From: Bartonella callosciuri
GTDB lineage: Bacteria; Pseudomonadota; Alphaproteobacteria; Rhizobiales; Rhizobiaceae
NCBI RefSeq assembly: GCF_014203215.1
Contig: NZ_JACHIM010000004.1
Span: 1 to 64,000, forward strand
Direction: 5' to 3'
Length of the DNA: 64,000 bases
Shown here: positions 1 to 9,560 of the stretch, one piece after another
Layout of the letters: every line of letters begins with the position of its first letter
Position numbering within the stretch: position 1 is the stretch's first letter
Program-made: the position numbers and the translations under genes
The notes under the pieces: model-generated
The model's database searches: none
Told to the model about the DNA's origin: nothing
What the model saw: only the letters and a program-made list of their open reading frames with translations

Positions 1-87
1 AAAAATACCTTACAAAATATAAGCTTAGATCCGGTATTAACATCTTCTCTTGAAAAACGTGCCGCCATATTCTTTGTGAAATCTTAA
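1..87 (+). CDS. possible 3' end of a gene that begins before the window
   Basis: An open frame runs from base 1 to a TAA at 85-87, giving 28 residues that end in LEKRAAIFFVKS. Nothing identifies the family. An open stretch of this length can occur by chance in AT-rich DNA, so this is only a candidate C-terminus. Confidence 0.25.
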   Translation, partial: KNTLQNISLDPVLTSSLEKRAAIFFVKS

Positions 88-566
88 ATAAAATTTAAGA
101 CTTCTGCAGACTATGCCGCCCACGTTTCTCTTTCTTCTTTCTTCTCTTGTCAAAGAACAAACAGTCTTTAAAAAAACCGTTAAAAAAACAAAAACACCAT
201 ACACTAAAAAGCGCAAGTCATAAACTAAAAAGCTAAATTACCCGCTCACATATATGATAAATCATTAAGTCAAAAACAAGGACAAAACTAACGACAAAAC
301 CTACCATCGCAAGCAGAAACTGCCCTCGTCACTCCCCGCTATATAGAACCCTTTCACACTAAGAGTCAATATCATTTTTCTGTCTTAACTATAAAATAAA
401 TATGCTTCTATAAGTTGTGGACATGAAGAATACACTTAAAAAATGTAACGTGTTTTGAGAATCCATAAAAACTACATTCCAAAGAGAGCGCGCATATTCT
501 ATATTCACCATTGCACAAATACCACGTACGCTCTATGCTTCTTTATTGAGCAAAAGGAAGGTTTCA
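88..566. other. non-coding stretch upstream of the Fur-family gene
   Basis: No convincing gene, RNA or repeat is visible. The DNA is AT-rich with a pyrimidine-rich tract near 125-150. The promoter of the downstream regulator presumably lies in the last 150 bases, but I could not pick a single clear -35/-10 pair. Confidence 0.5.
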
Positions 567-959
567 ATGTCATTTAAACTCACGCGTAACCAAACATTGG
601 TTCTGAATGCTTTAAAGAATGCACAAGGACCTTTAAGTGCTTACGCGATTCTTGACCAGTTACGCGAAGAAGGGTTTCGTGCACCTCTCCAAGTTTATCG
701 TGCATTAGAAAAACTTGTACAATTAAAGTGTATTCATCGTCTTGAAAGTGTAAATGCTTTTATGGTTTGTTTACACCCTGAAAATTGTCATCACGACCTC
801 ACAACTTTCATCATTTGCGAAAACTGTGGCAAAGTAAATGAAATACAAAACCAAACTATTTTATCCAACCTTAAACAAATGGTTCAGGCAGTTGATTTCC
901 AAGCACAGAAAAGCACTTTAGAAATACGAGGCACTTGTAAAAAGTGCGCAACAAAGTAA
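567..959 (+). CDS. Fur-family transcriptional regulator, probably Zur-like
   Basis: This is a small metal-responsive repressor of the Fur superfamily, 130 residues from the chosen ATG. The N-terminal half is the winged helix (LTRNQTLVLNALKNAQGPLS, then a helix containing VYRALEKL, which matches the family's recognition helix YRAL.L). The C-terminal half carries the metal and dimerisation elements: the histidine/cysteine-rich NCHHDLTTF, a CENCG CxxC pair and a final CKKC pair. The two CxxC pairs are typical of the structural zinc site. The ATG at 567 is preferred over the in-frame TTG at 546 because an AAGGAAGG ribosome-binding site lies just upstream of it. Family assignment is firm. The choice of Zur over Fur rests on overall resemblance and is inference. 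Confidence 0.85.
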   Translation: MSFKLTRNQTLVLNALKNAQGPLSAYAILDQLREEGFRAPLQVYRALEKLVQLKCIHRLESVNAFMVCLHPENCHHDLTTFIICENCGKVNEIQNQTILSNLKQMVQAVDFQAQKSTLEIRGTCKKCATK

Positions 960-992
960 TATCTCTATACTTGCAAGTTTGGATGTTTAACG

Positions 993-1018
993 TTATGTGT
1001 TACCATTATGTGTTACCA
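993..1018 (+). repeat. tandem 13-bp direct repeat upstream of the efflux operon
   Basis: The unit TTATGTGTTACCA occurs twice head to tail, between the regulator stop codon and the efflux operon start. It could be a regulator-binding element or a simple slippage duplication. Confidence 0.6.
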
Positions 1019-1125
1019 TTTAACTCACTGCTTAAAAAAACCTCTATCGCCCTTGTATCCCCAGAGTTCCATTCTATAACGATGAGCATATTTTACTCAT
1101 TGAGACATATTGAAAGTACAAAGCC

Positions 1126-2220
1126 ATGTTCATACCTGAGACAATTGTTTCAACCAAATATTTCAATGGAACGAAACAAAAAAAAATTATCAGTGCCTTT
1201 TTTATCGTTCTTGTGCTTTCTGTGCTTTGGTTCGGCTATAAACGGATAACACAATGGCGTTATATGCTTGCCACTGAAGATGCCTATATACAAGGAGATA
1301 TAGCGGCTATTGCTCCTAAATTAAACGGATATATAGAGAAAATTGCGATTAAAGCAAATCAAACTGTAAAAAAAGATGATATCTTATTCTGCTTAGACAA
1401 TGGTGATTATCAAATAGCCTTGAAACAGACAGAAGCTCGTCTCGACACACAACAAAAAACTCTTTTACGTATTGATGCACAAATTATAGCTGCCCACAGT
1501 GCTTTAGACGATGCGCAAGCACAAAAAGCTGCCGCTTCAGCCATAGCAACCAATGCAAAACTAACCTTAAAACGCACTACAGAACTTAAAACTAATCATT
1601 ACGCCCCTCAATCGGATGTTGATGATGCCAAATCAGCTTATGAACAAGCCATTGCTAATATTAACCGCGCAGATGCACAAATAGCCGCAGCCCGTGCGAA
1701 TATCCAAGTGTTAGAAGCGCAACGACGTGAAACAGAAAGCCAAACAAAGAGTTTAGAACTCACACGTGACAAAGCACAACGTGACCTTGACTCAACTATT
1801 ATACGGGCCCCCTTTGATGGAATTATTGGAAATTTAACAGCTAAAACCGGGGATTTTGTTATGAATGGCCAACGTCTTGCAGCATTAGTCCCCCTCCATG
1901 CACTTTATATTGAAGCAAATTATAAAGAAACACAGTTAAAAAATATTCATGTTGGACAAACGGCTTATATTACTGTGGATGCCTATAAAAAAGATGTGTT
2001 TACAGGAACAGTGCTTTCTATTGCACCTGCAACAGGAGCTGTTTTTTCTCTCTTACCCCCACAAAATGCTACTGGCAACTTCACTAAAATTGTCCAACGC
2101 ATTCCTGTCCGTATCTCTATTCCAGAAGAAGCCTTAAAAACCGGACATATCCGAGCGGGAATGAGTGTTGCTGTAGAAATTGATACACGGACAAAACCGC
2201 AAGATAAAAACTTCCTATAA
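1126..2220 (+). CDS. emrA: HlyD/EmrA-family membrane fusion protein
   Basis: This is the periplasmic adaptor of a tripartite drug-efflux system, 364 residues. After a short cytoplasmic tail there is one transmembrane anchor (about residues 23-42, FFIVLVLSVLWFGY). A first barrel-sandwich half follows (EDAYIQGDIAAIAPKLNGYI, about 53-72), then a long alanine- and glutamine-rich coiled coil (about 100-215), the second half of the sandwich (IIRAPFDGIIGNL) and a beta-barrel region ending near residue 350. Length and domain order match EmrA. It lies 20 bases upstream of the DHA2-type transporter gene, so the two form an operon. The outer-membrane channel is not encoded here and would have to be a TolC encoded elsewhere. 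The substrate is unknown. Confidence 0.9.
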   Translation: MFIPETIVSTKYFNGTKQKKIISAFFIVLVLSVLWFGYKRITQWRYMLATEDAYIQGDIAAIAPKLNGYIEKIAIKANQTVKKDDILFCLDNGDYQIALKQTEARLDTQQKTLLRIDAQIIAAHSALDDAQAQKAAASAIATNAKLTLKRTTELKTNHYAPQSDVDDAKSAYEQAIANINRADAQIAAARANIQVLEAQRRETESQTKSLELTRDKAQRDLDSTIIRAPFDGIIGNLTAKTGDFVMNGQRLAALVPLHALYIEANYKETQLKNIHVGQTAYITVDAYKKDVFTGTVLSIAPATGAVFSLLPPQNATGNFTKIVQRIPVRISIPEEALKTGHIRAGMSVAVEIDTRTKPQDKNFL

Positions 2221-2240
2221 CAAAAGAAAATGATCTCACT

Positions 2241-3812
2241 ATGACATCTCCCATGCCAAAGTCTACACATTCTCAAGAGCGCATAGAAATCCACAAAATC
2301 GTGGTTTTCATTGCTATGGCTTTTGGCATGTTCATGGCTATTTTGGACATTCAAATCGTATCCTCCTCTTTAGCTGAAATTCAGGCTGGTCTTTCAGCAA
2401 GCTCTGAAGAAATTTCGTGGGTTCAAACTTCCTATCTTATCGCTGAAGTCATCATGTTGCCCCTTTCTGGGTTTTTGGGGCGATTGCTTTCAACACGCGT
2501 TTTCTTTAGCCTATCAGCTATCGGGTTTACAATTACATCTGTTCTTTGTGCAACAGCAACTTCAATTGAAGAGATGATTGTATACCGTGCACTCCAAGGT
2601 TTTATCGGTGGAGGTATTATTCCTAATGTTTTTGCTGCTTCCTATGTCCTTTTTCCCCCTTCTAAGCAACCAATTGTTACCCCCATCGTTGGACTGGTAG
2701 CAACGTTAGCACCCACTATTGGTCCAACAGTAGGAGGCTATCTCTGTAATATGTTATCATGGCACTGGCTCTTTCTCATCAATGTACCTTGCGGAATTAT
2801 TATCTCAATTCTCGCTTGGAAATTGATTGATTTTGACAAAGCTAACCTTTCTTTAATGGCTAAATTTGACTGGCTAGGACTTATTTCTATGGCAACCTTT
2901 TTAGGAACATTAGAGTATATTTTAGAAGAAGGAGCCCGTCATGATTGGCTAAATGATAATCTGATTCTAAACTTGTTCATTGTTATGATCTTGTCTGCCT
3001 CCTTATTCTTCTGGCGCGCTTTTACTGCAGAGGAACCAATTGTTGATCTTTCAGCTTTTTCCAATTTTAATTTTTCAACCGCAGCAGTTTTTTCCTTTAT
3101 GCTTGGAATAGGCATTTATGGACTCACATATATTTATCCTATCTATTTGAGTCAAATCCGCCATTATGATGCTCTCATGATAGGAGAAACTTTATTCCTT
3201 TCAGGATTCGTTATGTTATTAACCGCACCTCTTGCCGGATTTCTTTCAGCACGAATTGATGCACGTTTGATGATGGCGATAGGACTTTTTGGCTTCGCAT
3301 TAGGAACCTGGTTGGCGAGCTCTATCACAGACAACTGGGGTTTTTGGGAGCTCTTTTGGCCTCAAGTTTTCCGTGGTGCATCTGTTATGTTATGTATGGT
3401 CCCTGTTAGTAATATCGCCCTCGGAGTGCTTCCGAAAGAGCAAATACAAAATGCCTCTGGACTTTTTAATCTCACACGTAATCTTGGTGGTGCCGTGGGA
3501 CTGGCTATTATCAGTACACTTATTACAAAACGCACAGATCTGCATTATGCACGAATAGCCGAAACTGTCCAATACGGAAATAACCAAGCAACTGAAATGC
3601 TTTCAAGCCTCGCTCTGTACTTTAAAACTGCAACTTTTGATCCCCACACTCTTGCTCTTTTTCAGCTTTTTAAGATGGCGCGCATACAAGCAACAGTTAT
3701 GGCTTTTAGTGACATTTTCTTTATAATAACCATCATCTTTAGTATCTTGACATTCATGACTATCTTTCTAAAAAAAATACCACCACTTACCGATGACATT
3801 TCAGTTCACTGA
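2241..3812 (+). CDS. emrB: EmrB/QacA-type MFS multidrug transporter (DHA2 family)
   Basis: This is a proton-driven inner-membrane exporter of 523 residues, the usual size for the 14-helix DHA2 family. The N-terminal helix contains the family signature with an acidic residue in helix 1 (MAILDIQIVSSSLAEIQ). It is followed by SWVQTSYLIAEVIMLPLSGF and the helix 4 region YRALQGFIGGGIIPN. The helix 5 motif is VATLAPTIGPTVGGYL. Together with the adaptor gene immediately upstream it forms an EmrAB-like pump that would move toxic hydrophobic compounds or host antimicrobials out through a TolC-type channel. The substrate is inferred only from the family. No terminator is obvious after the stop codon. 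Confidence 0.92.
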   Translation: MTSPMPKSTHSQERIEIHKIVVFIAMAFGMFMAILDIQIVSSSLAEIQAGLSASSEEISWVQTSYLIAEVIMLPLSGFLGRLLSTRVFFSLSAIGFTITSVLCATATSIEEMIVYRALQGFIGGGIIPNVFAASYVLFPPSKQPIVTPIVGLVATLAPTIGPTVGGYLCNMLSWHWLFLINVPCGIIISILAWKLIDFDKANLSLMAKFDWLGLISMATFLGTLEYILEEGARHDWLNDNLILNLFIVMILSASLFFWRAFTAEEPIVDLSAFSNFNFSTAAVFSFMLGIGIYGLTYIYPIYLSQIRHYDALMIGETLFLSGFVMLLTAPLAGFLSARIDARLMMAIGLFGFALGTWLASSITDNWGFWELFWPQVFRGASVMLCMVPVSNIALGVLPKEQIQNASGLFNLTRNLGGAVGLAIISTLITKRTDLHYARIAETVQYGNNQATEMLSSLALYFKTATFDPHTLALFQLFKMARIQATVMAFSDIFFIITIIFSILTFMTIFLKKIPPLTDDISVH

Positions 3813-5022
3813 GCTTAACCTGATAAAAGTCGAGTAATATTCTTTATCTTTAATGAAGCACTTTTCTCTGTCCTTATTTTATCTTCTATAGAGAGAGTAT
3901 GTAAATGATACAGCATTTTATACTGAGCGATTATTTTTGACAAAACTCTTATTGAATGCGAGAAGCCCACTTTCAAGAATTACCCTTACATAAGCCCGTA
4001 ATTGTATAATTTAAATTAGAAAAAAAGTTTTTATCTTCTCTAAGCACTTTTAAAATTTCTACACTGTATAGATAGAGTGATTATTGTTCTTAGATTTTTT
4101 CACTCCCAATCCGACGACAAAAGAAAAATATTGGAATAATGTTTACGCCTTTCTTTAAGCACAAAAGACATTGTGAAAGCATTCTTATTTGCAATCAATA
4201 ACTGTTCTTGAACATGTACATTTATTGTTTTACTCAACTCTAAAGAATCTGACATCTAAAGCTTTGATCACACACTAAAAGCCTTTCTCACAACTTGTGG
4301 CTCTTTCAACACGCGCTCAAGTGATGCAAAAACTCTCAAAGTGTTTATCTATCTAAACATAACCATAGAATTAACCAATGTATTATTATTGCTCAGCACT
4401 TATACCCTTTTCTATGATCGCTGGATCACAACTGTTAAGCACAGCAGCCTCCCTCGCATTGTCAGGATGTGCATTCACATAACTGTTCAAGCATTAAAAG
4501 CTCATATTTTCCTATTGCGTACACCAGAAAATGCTTTAGCAAAGGATACGCTTAAGTGCCCATTTTCTTATTAAGAGACAGGCATTTTCGATTCATAAAA
4601 TCCAAAAGCAAAAACTTATTCAAATGGTTTATAGTAAATATTCATAATCATAAAAAACCGCTCTCTTTAGCCTGTAATTTATGAAGTATACAACTATTAC
4701 AGCTTTATAGAGCTTCTGCTGCTTTTCACCCTAAATCTTGGCTTCTCATTAGGTTTTTTTACAGAAACCAACTGAGAAAACTCTGAAAAAAAATATCAAA
4801 AAAAGAGAATATCAATGATTTTGCTAAATGCATTTTAAAACAGTATAAACAGCAAGTATTCTTAATAAATTAATTGAAGTTATCAAAAATAAAAAATGCA
4901 TGTAAAAGAAAAAGCGTGCTACACAATAGACTAACCTAAAACTTTGTATCTCATAAAAATATCTTGCAGAAATAAAAGTGACCCGCCCACAATACCAAAC
5001 TGTTGAAAAATAAATAAGCCCC
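3813..5022. other. 1.2-kb non-coding stretch
   Basis: This AT-rich stretch lies between the convergent ends of the efflux operon and the GNAT gene. A 77-codon open frame near 4341-4574 has no recognisable motif or ribosome-binding site, and I do not consider it a gene. I see no tRNA, structured RNA or clear terminator. It is probably the residue of lost genes. Confidence 0.5.
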
Positions 5023-5607
5023 TTAAGCCACTTTATGATGCTGCAAATGACTCAAATCTTTTCGTTCTCCACTAGGGACCAACGTGCCATGACATGCGGA
5101 AAGATATTCTGGTATTAATTCCAACGCTTGAAAACGGTGTTTTTCATAAGGACCGGGCATTGCTAAATTTTTTGTTAAACTGCTTGAAAAACCAAAACGC
5201 TGATAAAACTCAGAATCACCCACAAGTAAAATAGCGCCATATCCCAGCTTTTTTGCTGTTTCAATTGCATGCTGCACAAGAACAGATCCTATCCCCATAC
5301 CGGAATATTCAGCTGAAACAGCCAAAGGTCCCAAAAGCAAAGCATGCTGTATACCATTTTGCCCTTTGCTAAACCGAACATGCCAAAGACGGACACTCCC
5401 CACAAGCTCTCCAAATACATTTTTAACGACAAAGGATAACCCACACGCAGCCAACCGGCCACGACGTAAAGCTTCTGACGACTTACGCTTACGCCCTTTC
5501 CCCAAAGCTAAATCCAGCAAGTGTTCCCGGTAAGGTTTATCAGCCTCTTTCTCACATGCAAGTGTAAAAAGCGCACCATCTTTTGTTTGAAAATTAATTA
5601 TATTCAT
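5023..5607 (-). CDS. GNAT-family N-acetyltransferase (YhbS-like)
   Basis: This 194-residue protein has the GNAT fold. The acetyl-CoA pyrophosphate-binding loop is GMGIGSVLVQHAIETAKKLG (about residues 104-123). It is followed by ILLVGDSEFYQRFGFS, the hallmark of the YhbS subgroup, and a conserved MPGPYEKHRFQALELIPEYL tail. The acetyl acceptor is unknown. The gene lies 43 bases downstream of the ornithine decarboxylase in the same direction and is probably co-transcribed. An acetyltransferase beside an amine-forming enzyme suggests that it may act on a polyamine or related amine, but that is inference from position. Confidence 0.85.
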   Translation of the reverse strand: MNIINFQTKDGALFTLACEKEADKPYREHLLDLALGKGRKRKSSEALRRGRLAACGLSFVVKNVFGELVGSVRLWHVRFSKGQNGIQHALLLGPLAVSAEYSGMGIGSVLVQHAIETAKKLGYGAILLVGDSEFYQRFGFSSSLTKNLAMPGPYEKHRFQALELIPEYLSACHGTLVPSGERKDLSHLQHHKVA

Positions 5608-5650
5608 GTTGTCACATGCCTCCTACATCCTTTGTCATTATAAAAAAGAT

Positions 5651-6784
5651 TTAGATCACATAGGATCGCAAAGGCTCAAAACCATTAAAGGCAACAGATG
5701 CATAAGTTGCGGTGTAAGCACCAGTTCCATGAATCAACAATTCATCCCCTATCGTAAGAGATAAAGGTAAAAGGTAAGGTGTCTTTTCATAAAGAACATC
5801 TGCTGAATCGCACGTTGGACCCGCTAAAATGCAAGGCTCCATTGCCTTATCGTCATGAGGCGTCTCGATAGGATAACGAATTGCTTCATCCATAGTCTCC
5901 GCAAGACCATTAAATTTTCCAACATCAAGATAAACCCATCGTACATTATCATTGTCTGCTTTTTTGGATATAAGAACAACTTCTGTACGAATAACACCAG
6001 CATTACCAACCATTCCACGCCCTGGCTCAATAATCGTTTCAGGAATACGATTACCAAAATATTTTTTCAAGGAATCAAAAACAGCTGTACCATAAGCTTG
6101 CTCTGTAGGAATATCTTTCAAGTAACGGGTTGGAAATCCACCCCCCATATTAACCATTTTCAACGAAATCCCCTCTTGCTCCAAATTTCTAAAAACTGCA
6201 GCCGCATCTGATAAAGCACGATCCCATGCGCTAAGGTCTGTCTGCTGAGACCCTACATGAAAAGAAACACCATAGGCTTGCAAGCCTAATTGATGTGCCC
6301 GACGTAACACATCAACCGCCATAGCAGGAAGACAACCAAACTTACGTGACAATGGCCACTCAGCGCCTTTTCCATCAGTAAGAACCCGGCAAAAAACCCG
6401 AGCTCCTGGAGCAACGCGTGCAATTTTTTCAACTTCTTCAATACAATCAACTGCATAAAGCGAAATACCAAATGCATAGGCACGCGCAATATCACGCTCC
6501 TTTTTAATAGTATTCCCAAAAGAAATACGATCACACGTTGCCCCGGCTTTTAAAGCCATTTCAATTTCTGCAACAGAAGCCGCATCAAAAGATGAGCCCA
6601 AAGAAACAAGCAAGCGTAAAATCTCAGGAGCTGGATTTGCCTTTATCGCATAGAAAATACGAGATTGTGGAAGAGCTTTTTCAAAATTTAAATAATTTTC
6701 ACGAACAACATCAAGGTCAACAACTAAGCATGGACCTTCAGAACAATGTGTTGCAAGGAAATCACGGATACGTTGTGTTGCCAT
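5651..6784 (-). CDS. odc: PLP-dependent ornithine (or lysine/ornithine) decarboxylase, fold type III
   Basis: The enzyme decarboxylates ornithine to putrescine (family members may also take lysine). It has 377 residues, the normal bacterial alanine-racemase-fold length. The PLP lysine is in FYAIKANPAPEIL (about residues 44-56), the substrate-side barrel motif is HVGSQQTD, the phosphate-binding glycine run is MGGGFP, and EPGRGMVGNAG follows. The catalytic cysteine is in GPTCDSADV, whose Asp pairs with the substrate amine. A good GGGAGA ribosome-binding site precedes the ATG. The long structured leader upstream is the alphaproteobacterial speF-type element, which supports the ornithine assignment and suggests feedback control by polyamines or ornithine. 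The GNAT gene follows in the same operon. Confidence 0.9.
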   Translation of the reverse strand: MATQRIRDFLATHCSEGPCLVVDLDVVRENYLNFEKALPQSRIFYAIKANPAPEILRLLVSLGSSFDAASVAEIEMALKAGATCDRISFGNTIKKERDIARAYAFGISLYAVDCIEEVEKIARVAPGARVFCRVLTDGKGAEWPLSRKFGCLPAMAVDVLRRAHQLGLQAYGVSFHVGSQQTDLSAWDRALSDAAAVFRNLEQEGISLKMVNMGGGFPTRYLKDIPTEQAYGTAVFDSLKKYFGNRIPETIIEPGRGMVGNAGVIRTEVVLISKKADNDNVRWVYLDVGKFNGLAETMDEAIRYPIETPHDDKAMEPCILAGPTCDSADVLYEKTPYLLPLSLTIGDELLIHGTGAYTATYASVAFNGFEPLRSYVI

Positions 6785-7209
6785 TTGTAATTCTCCCTGG
6801 AGGAAAACTCCCCCACTCTACACCTGGGCAGCATAGAGCCGCCAATAGTCAAAGGACAAAACACATACAACCACCATCCCTCTTTCTGATTATTCAAATA
6901 ATCAGAAATTAGCATTGCATGCAGCGAAAAAACAGCGCGCGAACCGCGTTGCATTATTTTGTCTGCCTTTTTGATTGGAGTTGAGAAAACCACTTCCGCA
7001 CTGAAGGCAATGAGGTGTGCCTCTATAGTTATCCCAGCATTTGGACAGCTGGAAGACACCAGAAAGGCCCGCACCGTCGTTGCTTCAAGATGTCCTCACT
7101 CTTTCGGTTGGCCGTAAGAATGACTGGAGCGGCTAGTTCCAGGTACCGTACCGGTTAATCTCACCATTTGAGAACCAGTGGACACCCACAGGCACGTGCG
7201 ACTTTGGGC
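6785..7209 (-). promoter_or_regulatory. speF-type structured 5' leader of the ornithine decarboxylase mRNA
   Basis: About 425 bases separate the predicted start site near 7209 from the decarboxylase ATG. The stretch is richer in G+C than its flanks and clearly structured. A perfect 10-bp hairpin (TTTCTGATTA / TAATCAGAAA on the minus strand) occupies 6883-6908. A GGCA...TGCC hairpin sits near 6998-7022, and a GGAG/CTCC pairing lies next to the ribosome-binding site (about 6795-6815). A conserved leader called the speF motif is known upstream of ornithine decarboxylase genes in alphaproteobacteria, and the position and length agree. Exact boundaries and the ligand cannot be read from the sequence. 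The decarboxylase ribosome-binding site could be sequestered by this structure. Confidence 0.65.
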
Positions 7210-7216
7210 AAGGATC

Positions 7217-7245
7217 CATATAAAGCGAATCCCTATTCATTTCAA
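7217..7245 (-). promoter_or_regulatory. promoter of the speF leader / ornithine decarboxylase operon
   Basis: On the minus strand TTGAAA (7240-7245) and TATATG (7217-7222) are separated by 17 bases, a good sigma-70-type spacing. Transcription would start near 7209, just before the structured leader. Confidence 0.55.
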
Positions 7246-7882
7246 TCATTTTTTTTATTTTAAACATTTTTTAATTTTTAAAAACAAGATGATGCAAAAA
7301 AGTAACAGTTTTTTAAGCAGATAAGGCACTTTTCTCTTTTAAGGGAGTAACAATCTTCATCCCCCACATTATTGTGGTGCTAATTCACAACAGTATTTTA
7401 AAAAGCATTTTTTTGTTTGAGATTCCTAACCCCATTTCCTAACACACTCTAGAAAATATAACTCAAGCTTATGCATTCCAATTACATTTATGTCTATAAA
7501 GTTATAAGCTAATAGATTTACTTTCTCTAATATTGCATCTGCTCTTCCATTTACATGGCTATTAATCCCCTATTTCATTCATTCTCAAACTGATTTTCAA
7601 TTCACACATCTCTCTATGCTTATTTCCTCTATTAGACTAATTACTGAACCATTTTTACTGATCCAGAATTAAAAATGTTGAAATAAACCCAATACAATAC
7701 GATTTAAAAGAGATAATGATTATTTATAATGGTAAATCAATAGGTTAGTTTCGCATACTATCCAAAAGATCGGACAATACCAAATCTTACAAAACATTGT
7801 CCACAAATCCCGAAAACGTTCCTCTCTAAACAAGAGAAAAAGCTAAAATTTTAAGCTTTAAAATACAATAGCTTTATGACTC
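7246..7882. other. non-coding stretch between the decarboxylase promoter and trhO
   Basis: This is AT-rich sequence without a supportable gene, RNA or long repeat. It lies upstream of the decarboxylase promoter and downstream of the trhO stop. No strong terminator hairpin for trhO is visible. Confidence 0.5.
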
Positions 7883-8827
7883 TTAATGAGAATGAATTGC
7901 ACGCAATTTTGATAATTGGAATTGCCTATGACGTTCACGAAAACGCTGCCTATCAGCATCACCGCGCGTACCATAACAAGCATCACATGAAACGCCTGCC
8001 TCATAATGAGGTGATAATTTACTTTCAGCATTAAGAGGTGAACGACATGCGCGACATAATTCACGCCCACATTCTTCAAGACCATGTTTCACAGAAACAC
8101 GCTCATCAAAAACAAAGCACTCGCCCCACCATAAACTTTCTTCTTGTGGAATGGTTTCCAAATATTTCAGAATCCCACCTTTTAAATGGTAGACCTTTTC
8201 ATAGCCAAGTTCACGAACATAAGCTGTTGATTTTTCACACCGAATACCGCCTGTACAAAACATAGCAATCTTCTTTTTCTTTTTTAAATCAGCTTCATGC
8301 TTGTGTACCCACGCAGGAAATTCACGGAATGTTTTAATACGCGGATCAATCGCTCCTTGAAAACTCCCAAGCGCATATTCATAATCATTACGCGTATCAA
8401 TTAAAATTGTCTCTTCATCTTGAATAAGTGCATTCCAATCTTCCGGCTCTACATAAGTACCGACAATCTTTAACGGATCAACACCTTCAACTCCCATTGT
8501 TACAATCTCTTTTTTCAACCGCACTTTTATGCGATTAAAAGGCATTTTTGATGCCCATGAATATTTAATCTCTGGTGTTTGAAATACTGGTTCAGCTGTA
8601 ATAAAATCCACTAATGTTTCAATCGCAGCATAAGACCCAGCAACAGTTCCATTAATGCCCTCTTGTGCTAAGAGCAAGGTACCTTTGATATCCTTTGCTT
8701 CACATAAATCCCGCAAAGGTTTTTGTAATTGACGGTAATGCTTCAAATCGGCGAAGCAATAAAGTGCAGCAACTCTAAAATTCTTTTTCATAAGTCTTGC
8801 CATAACGTGCATTTTACTTAATTTCAA
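7883..8827 (-). CDS. trhO: tRNA uridine(34) hydroxylase TrhO (rhodanese-domain protein, YceA family)
   Basis: TrhO performs oxygen-dependent hydroxylation of U34 in a subset of tRNAs, a step towards 5-methoxyuridine-type wobble modifications. The protein has 314 residues. An N-terminal acylphosphatase-like UPF0176 domain contains [16 protein letters not shown] rhodanese domain follows with the motif [20 protein letters not shown], where the first cysteine is the expected catalytic one, and then [13 protein letters not shown] cysteine-rich C-terminal segment ([13 protein letters not shown], then CDACYG) could bind a metal. Several in-frame starts exist near the beginning; the first ATG is used here, but MARLMKKNF or MKKNF are equally plausible. 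It stands alone, oriented away from the eda remnant. Confidence 0.9.
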   Translation of the reverse strand: MKLSKMHVMARLMKKNFRVAALYCFADLKHYRQLQKPLRDLCEAKDIKGTLLLAQEGINGTVAGSYAAIETLVDFITAEPVFQTPEIKYSWASKMPFNRIKVRLKKEIVTMGVEGVDPLKIVGTYVEPEDWNALIQDEETILIDTRNDYEYALGSFQGAIDPRIKTFREFPAWVHKHEADLKKKKKIAMFCTGGIRCEKSTAYVRELGYEKVYHLKGGILKYLETIPQEESLWWGECFVFDERVSVKHGLEECGRELCRACRSPLNAESKLSPHYEAGVSCDACYGTRGDADRQRFRERHRQFQLSKLRAIHSH

Positions 8828-8905
8828 GATCTATTCATCTGCTCTTTAACATATTGTGCTTAATCAAACCATACTCACAATATTATCTCCTGAAGAAAGC
8901 ATGCA

Positions 8906-9560
8906 ATGTCCCAAAAAGTCGATCACCTTTTATCACTTCTACAGGACCAAACCGTCATACCCATTTTACGCATCGATGATATACAAAGTGCGATAACCTT
9001 AGCACGTGCTCTCTTGTCAAAGGTGGATTGAAAACAATTGAAATCAAATTGCGAACACCAAATGCATACGATGCAATAAAAACAATTATAAAGAAGTGCC
9101 TGATCAATTGTTGGCGCAGGTACAATTCTCAATACTATACACTATGAAAAAGCTGAACGCGCAGGAGCAAAGTTTATCATAAGTCCTGGATTATCAAATA
9201 AATTGATTGATTGTGCAAAAAACAGTGAGGTCCTCCTTCTTCCTGGTGTGATTACACCAAGTGAAGTGAAGTAATGCAAGCATGGAATAAAGGTTATTCA
9301 TATTTTAAATTTTTTCCTGCTGAAGTGGCGGGAGGTGTTCGCTTCATGCAAGCCCTAGCATCCCCCTTCTCTAAAATTCGGTTTTGCCCAACAGGCGGTA
9401 TTACGCAAAAAAATGCAGCTCAATGGCTCCAGCTTTCCAACGCCTTCTGTGTTGGAGGCTCTTGGATAGCCTCCAAACAACTTATTGCGGCTTGCGATTG
9501 GATGCGATCAGCGCATTGCACATGCAGCAGCACAGCTATCCTCTCATCAGCCAAAAGCAC
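8906..9560 (+). pseudogene. eda: decayed KDPG/KHG aldolase (eda)
   Basis: Pieces of a 2-keto-3-deoxy-6-phosphogluconate aldolase lie in order but in different frames. The first begins at ATG 8906 with MSQKVDHLL and contains QTVIPILRIDDIQSA. Next comes GGLKTIEIKLRTPNAYDAIK after a shift near 9015, then VGAGTILNTIHYEKAERAG and the PG loop LLLPGVITPSEV. A final piece from 9274 holds the Schiff-base lysine motif FKFFPAEVAGG, CPTGGITQKNAAQWL and VGGSWIA. At least three shifts and internal stops break it, so it cannot make the enzyme. A further shift occurs near 9510, and the 3' end runs into the tandem fpr fragments. The last enzyme of the Entner-Doudoroff pathway appears to be lost, unless another copy exists elsewhere. 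Confidence 0.85.

Noticed and set aside
944-1249. 101-codon frame overlapping the start of the membrane fusion protein
   Set aside because: It overlaps the well-supported HlyD gene in a different frame and has no family features.
4341-4574. 77-codon frame in the long gap after emrB
   Set aside because: No motif, no ribosome-binding site, and composition like the surrounding non-coding DNA.
6724-7074. 116-codon minus-strand frame across the decarboxylase start
   Set aside because: It overlaps the structured leader and the gene in another frame, with no recognisable product. At most its beginning could be a leader peptide.
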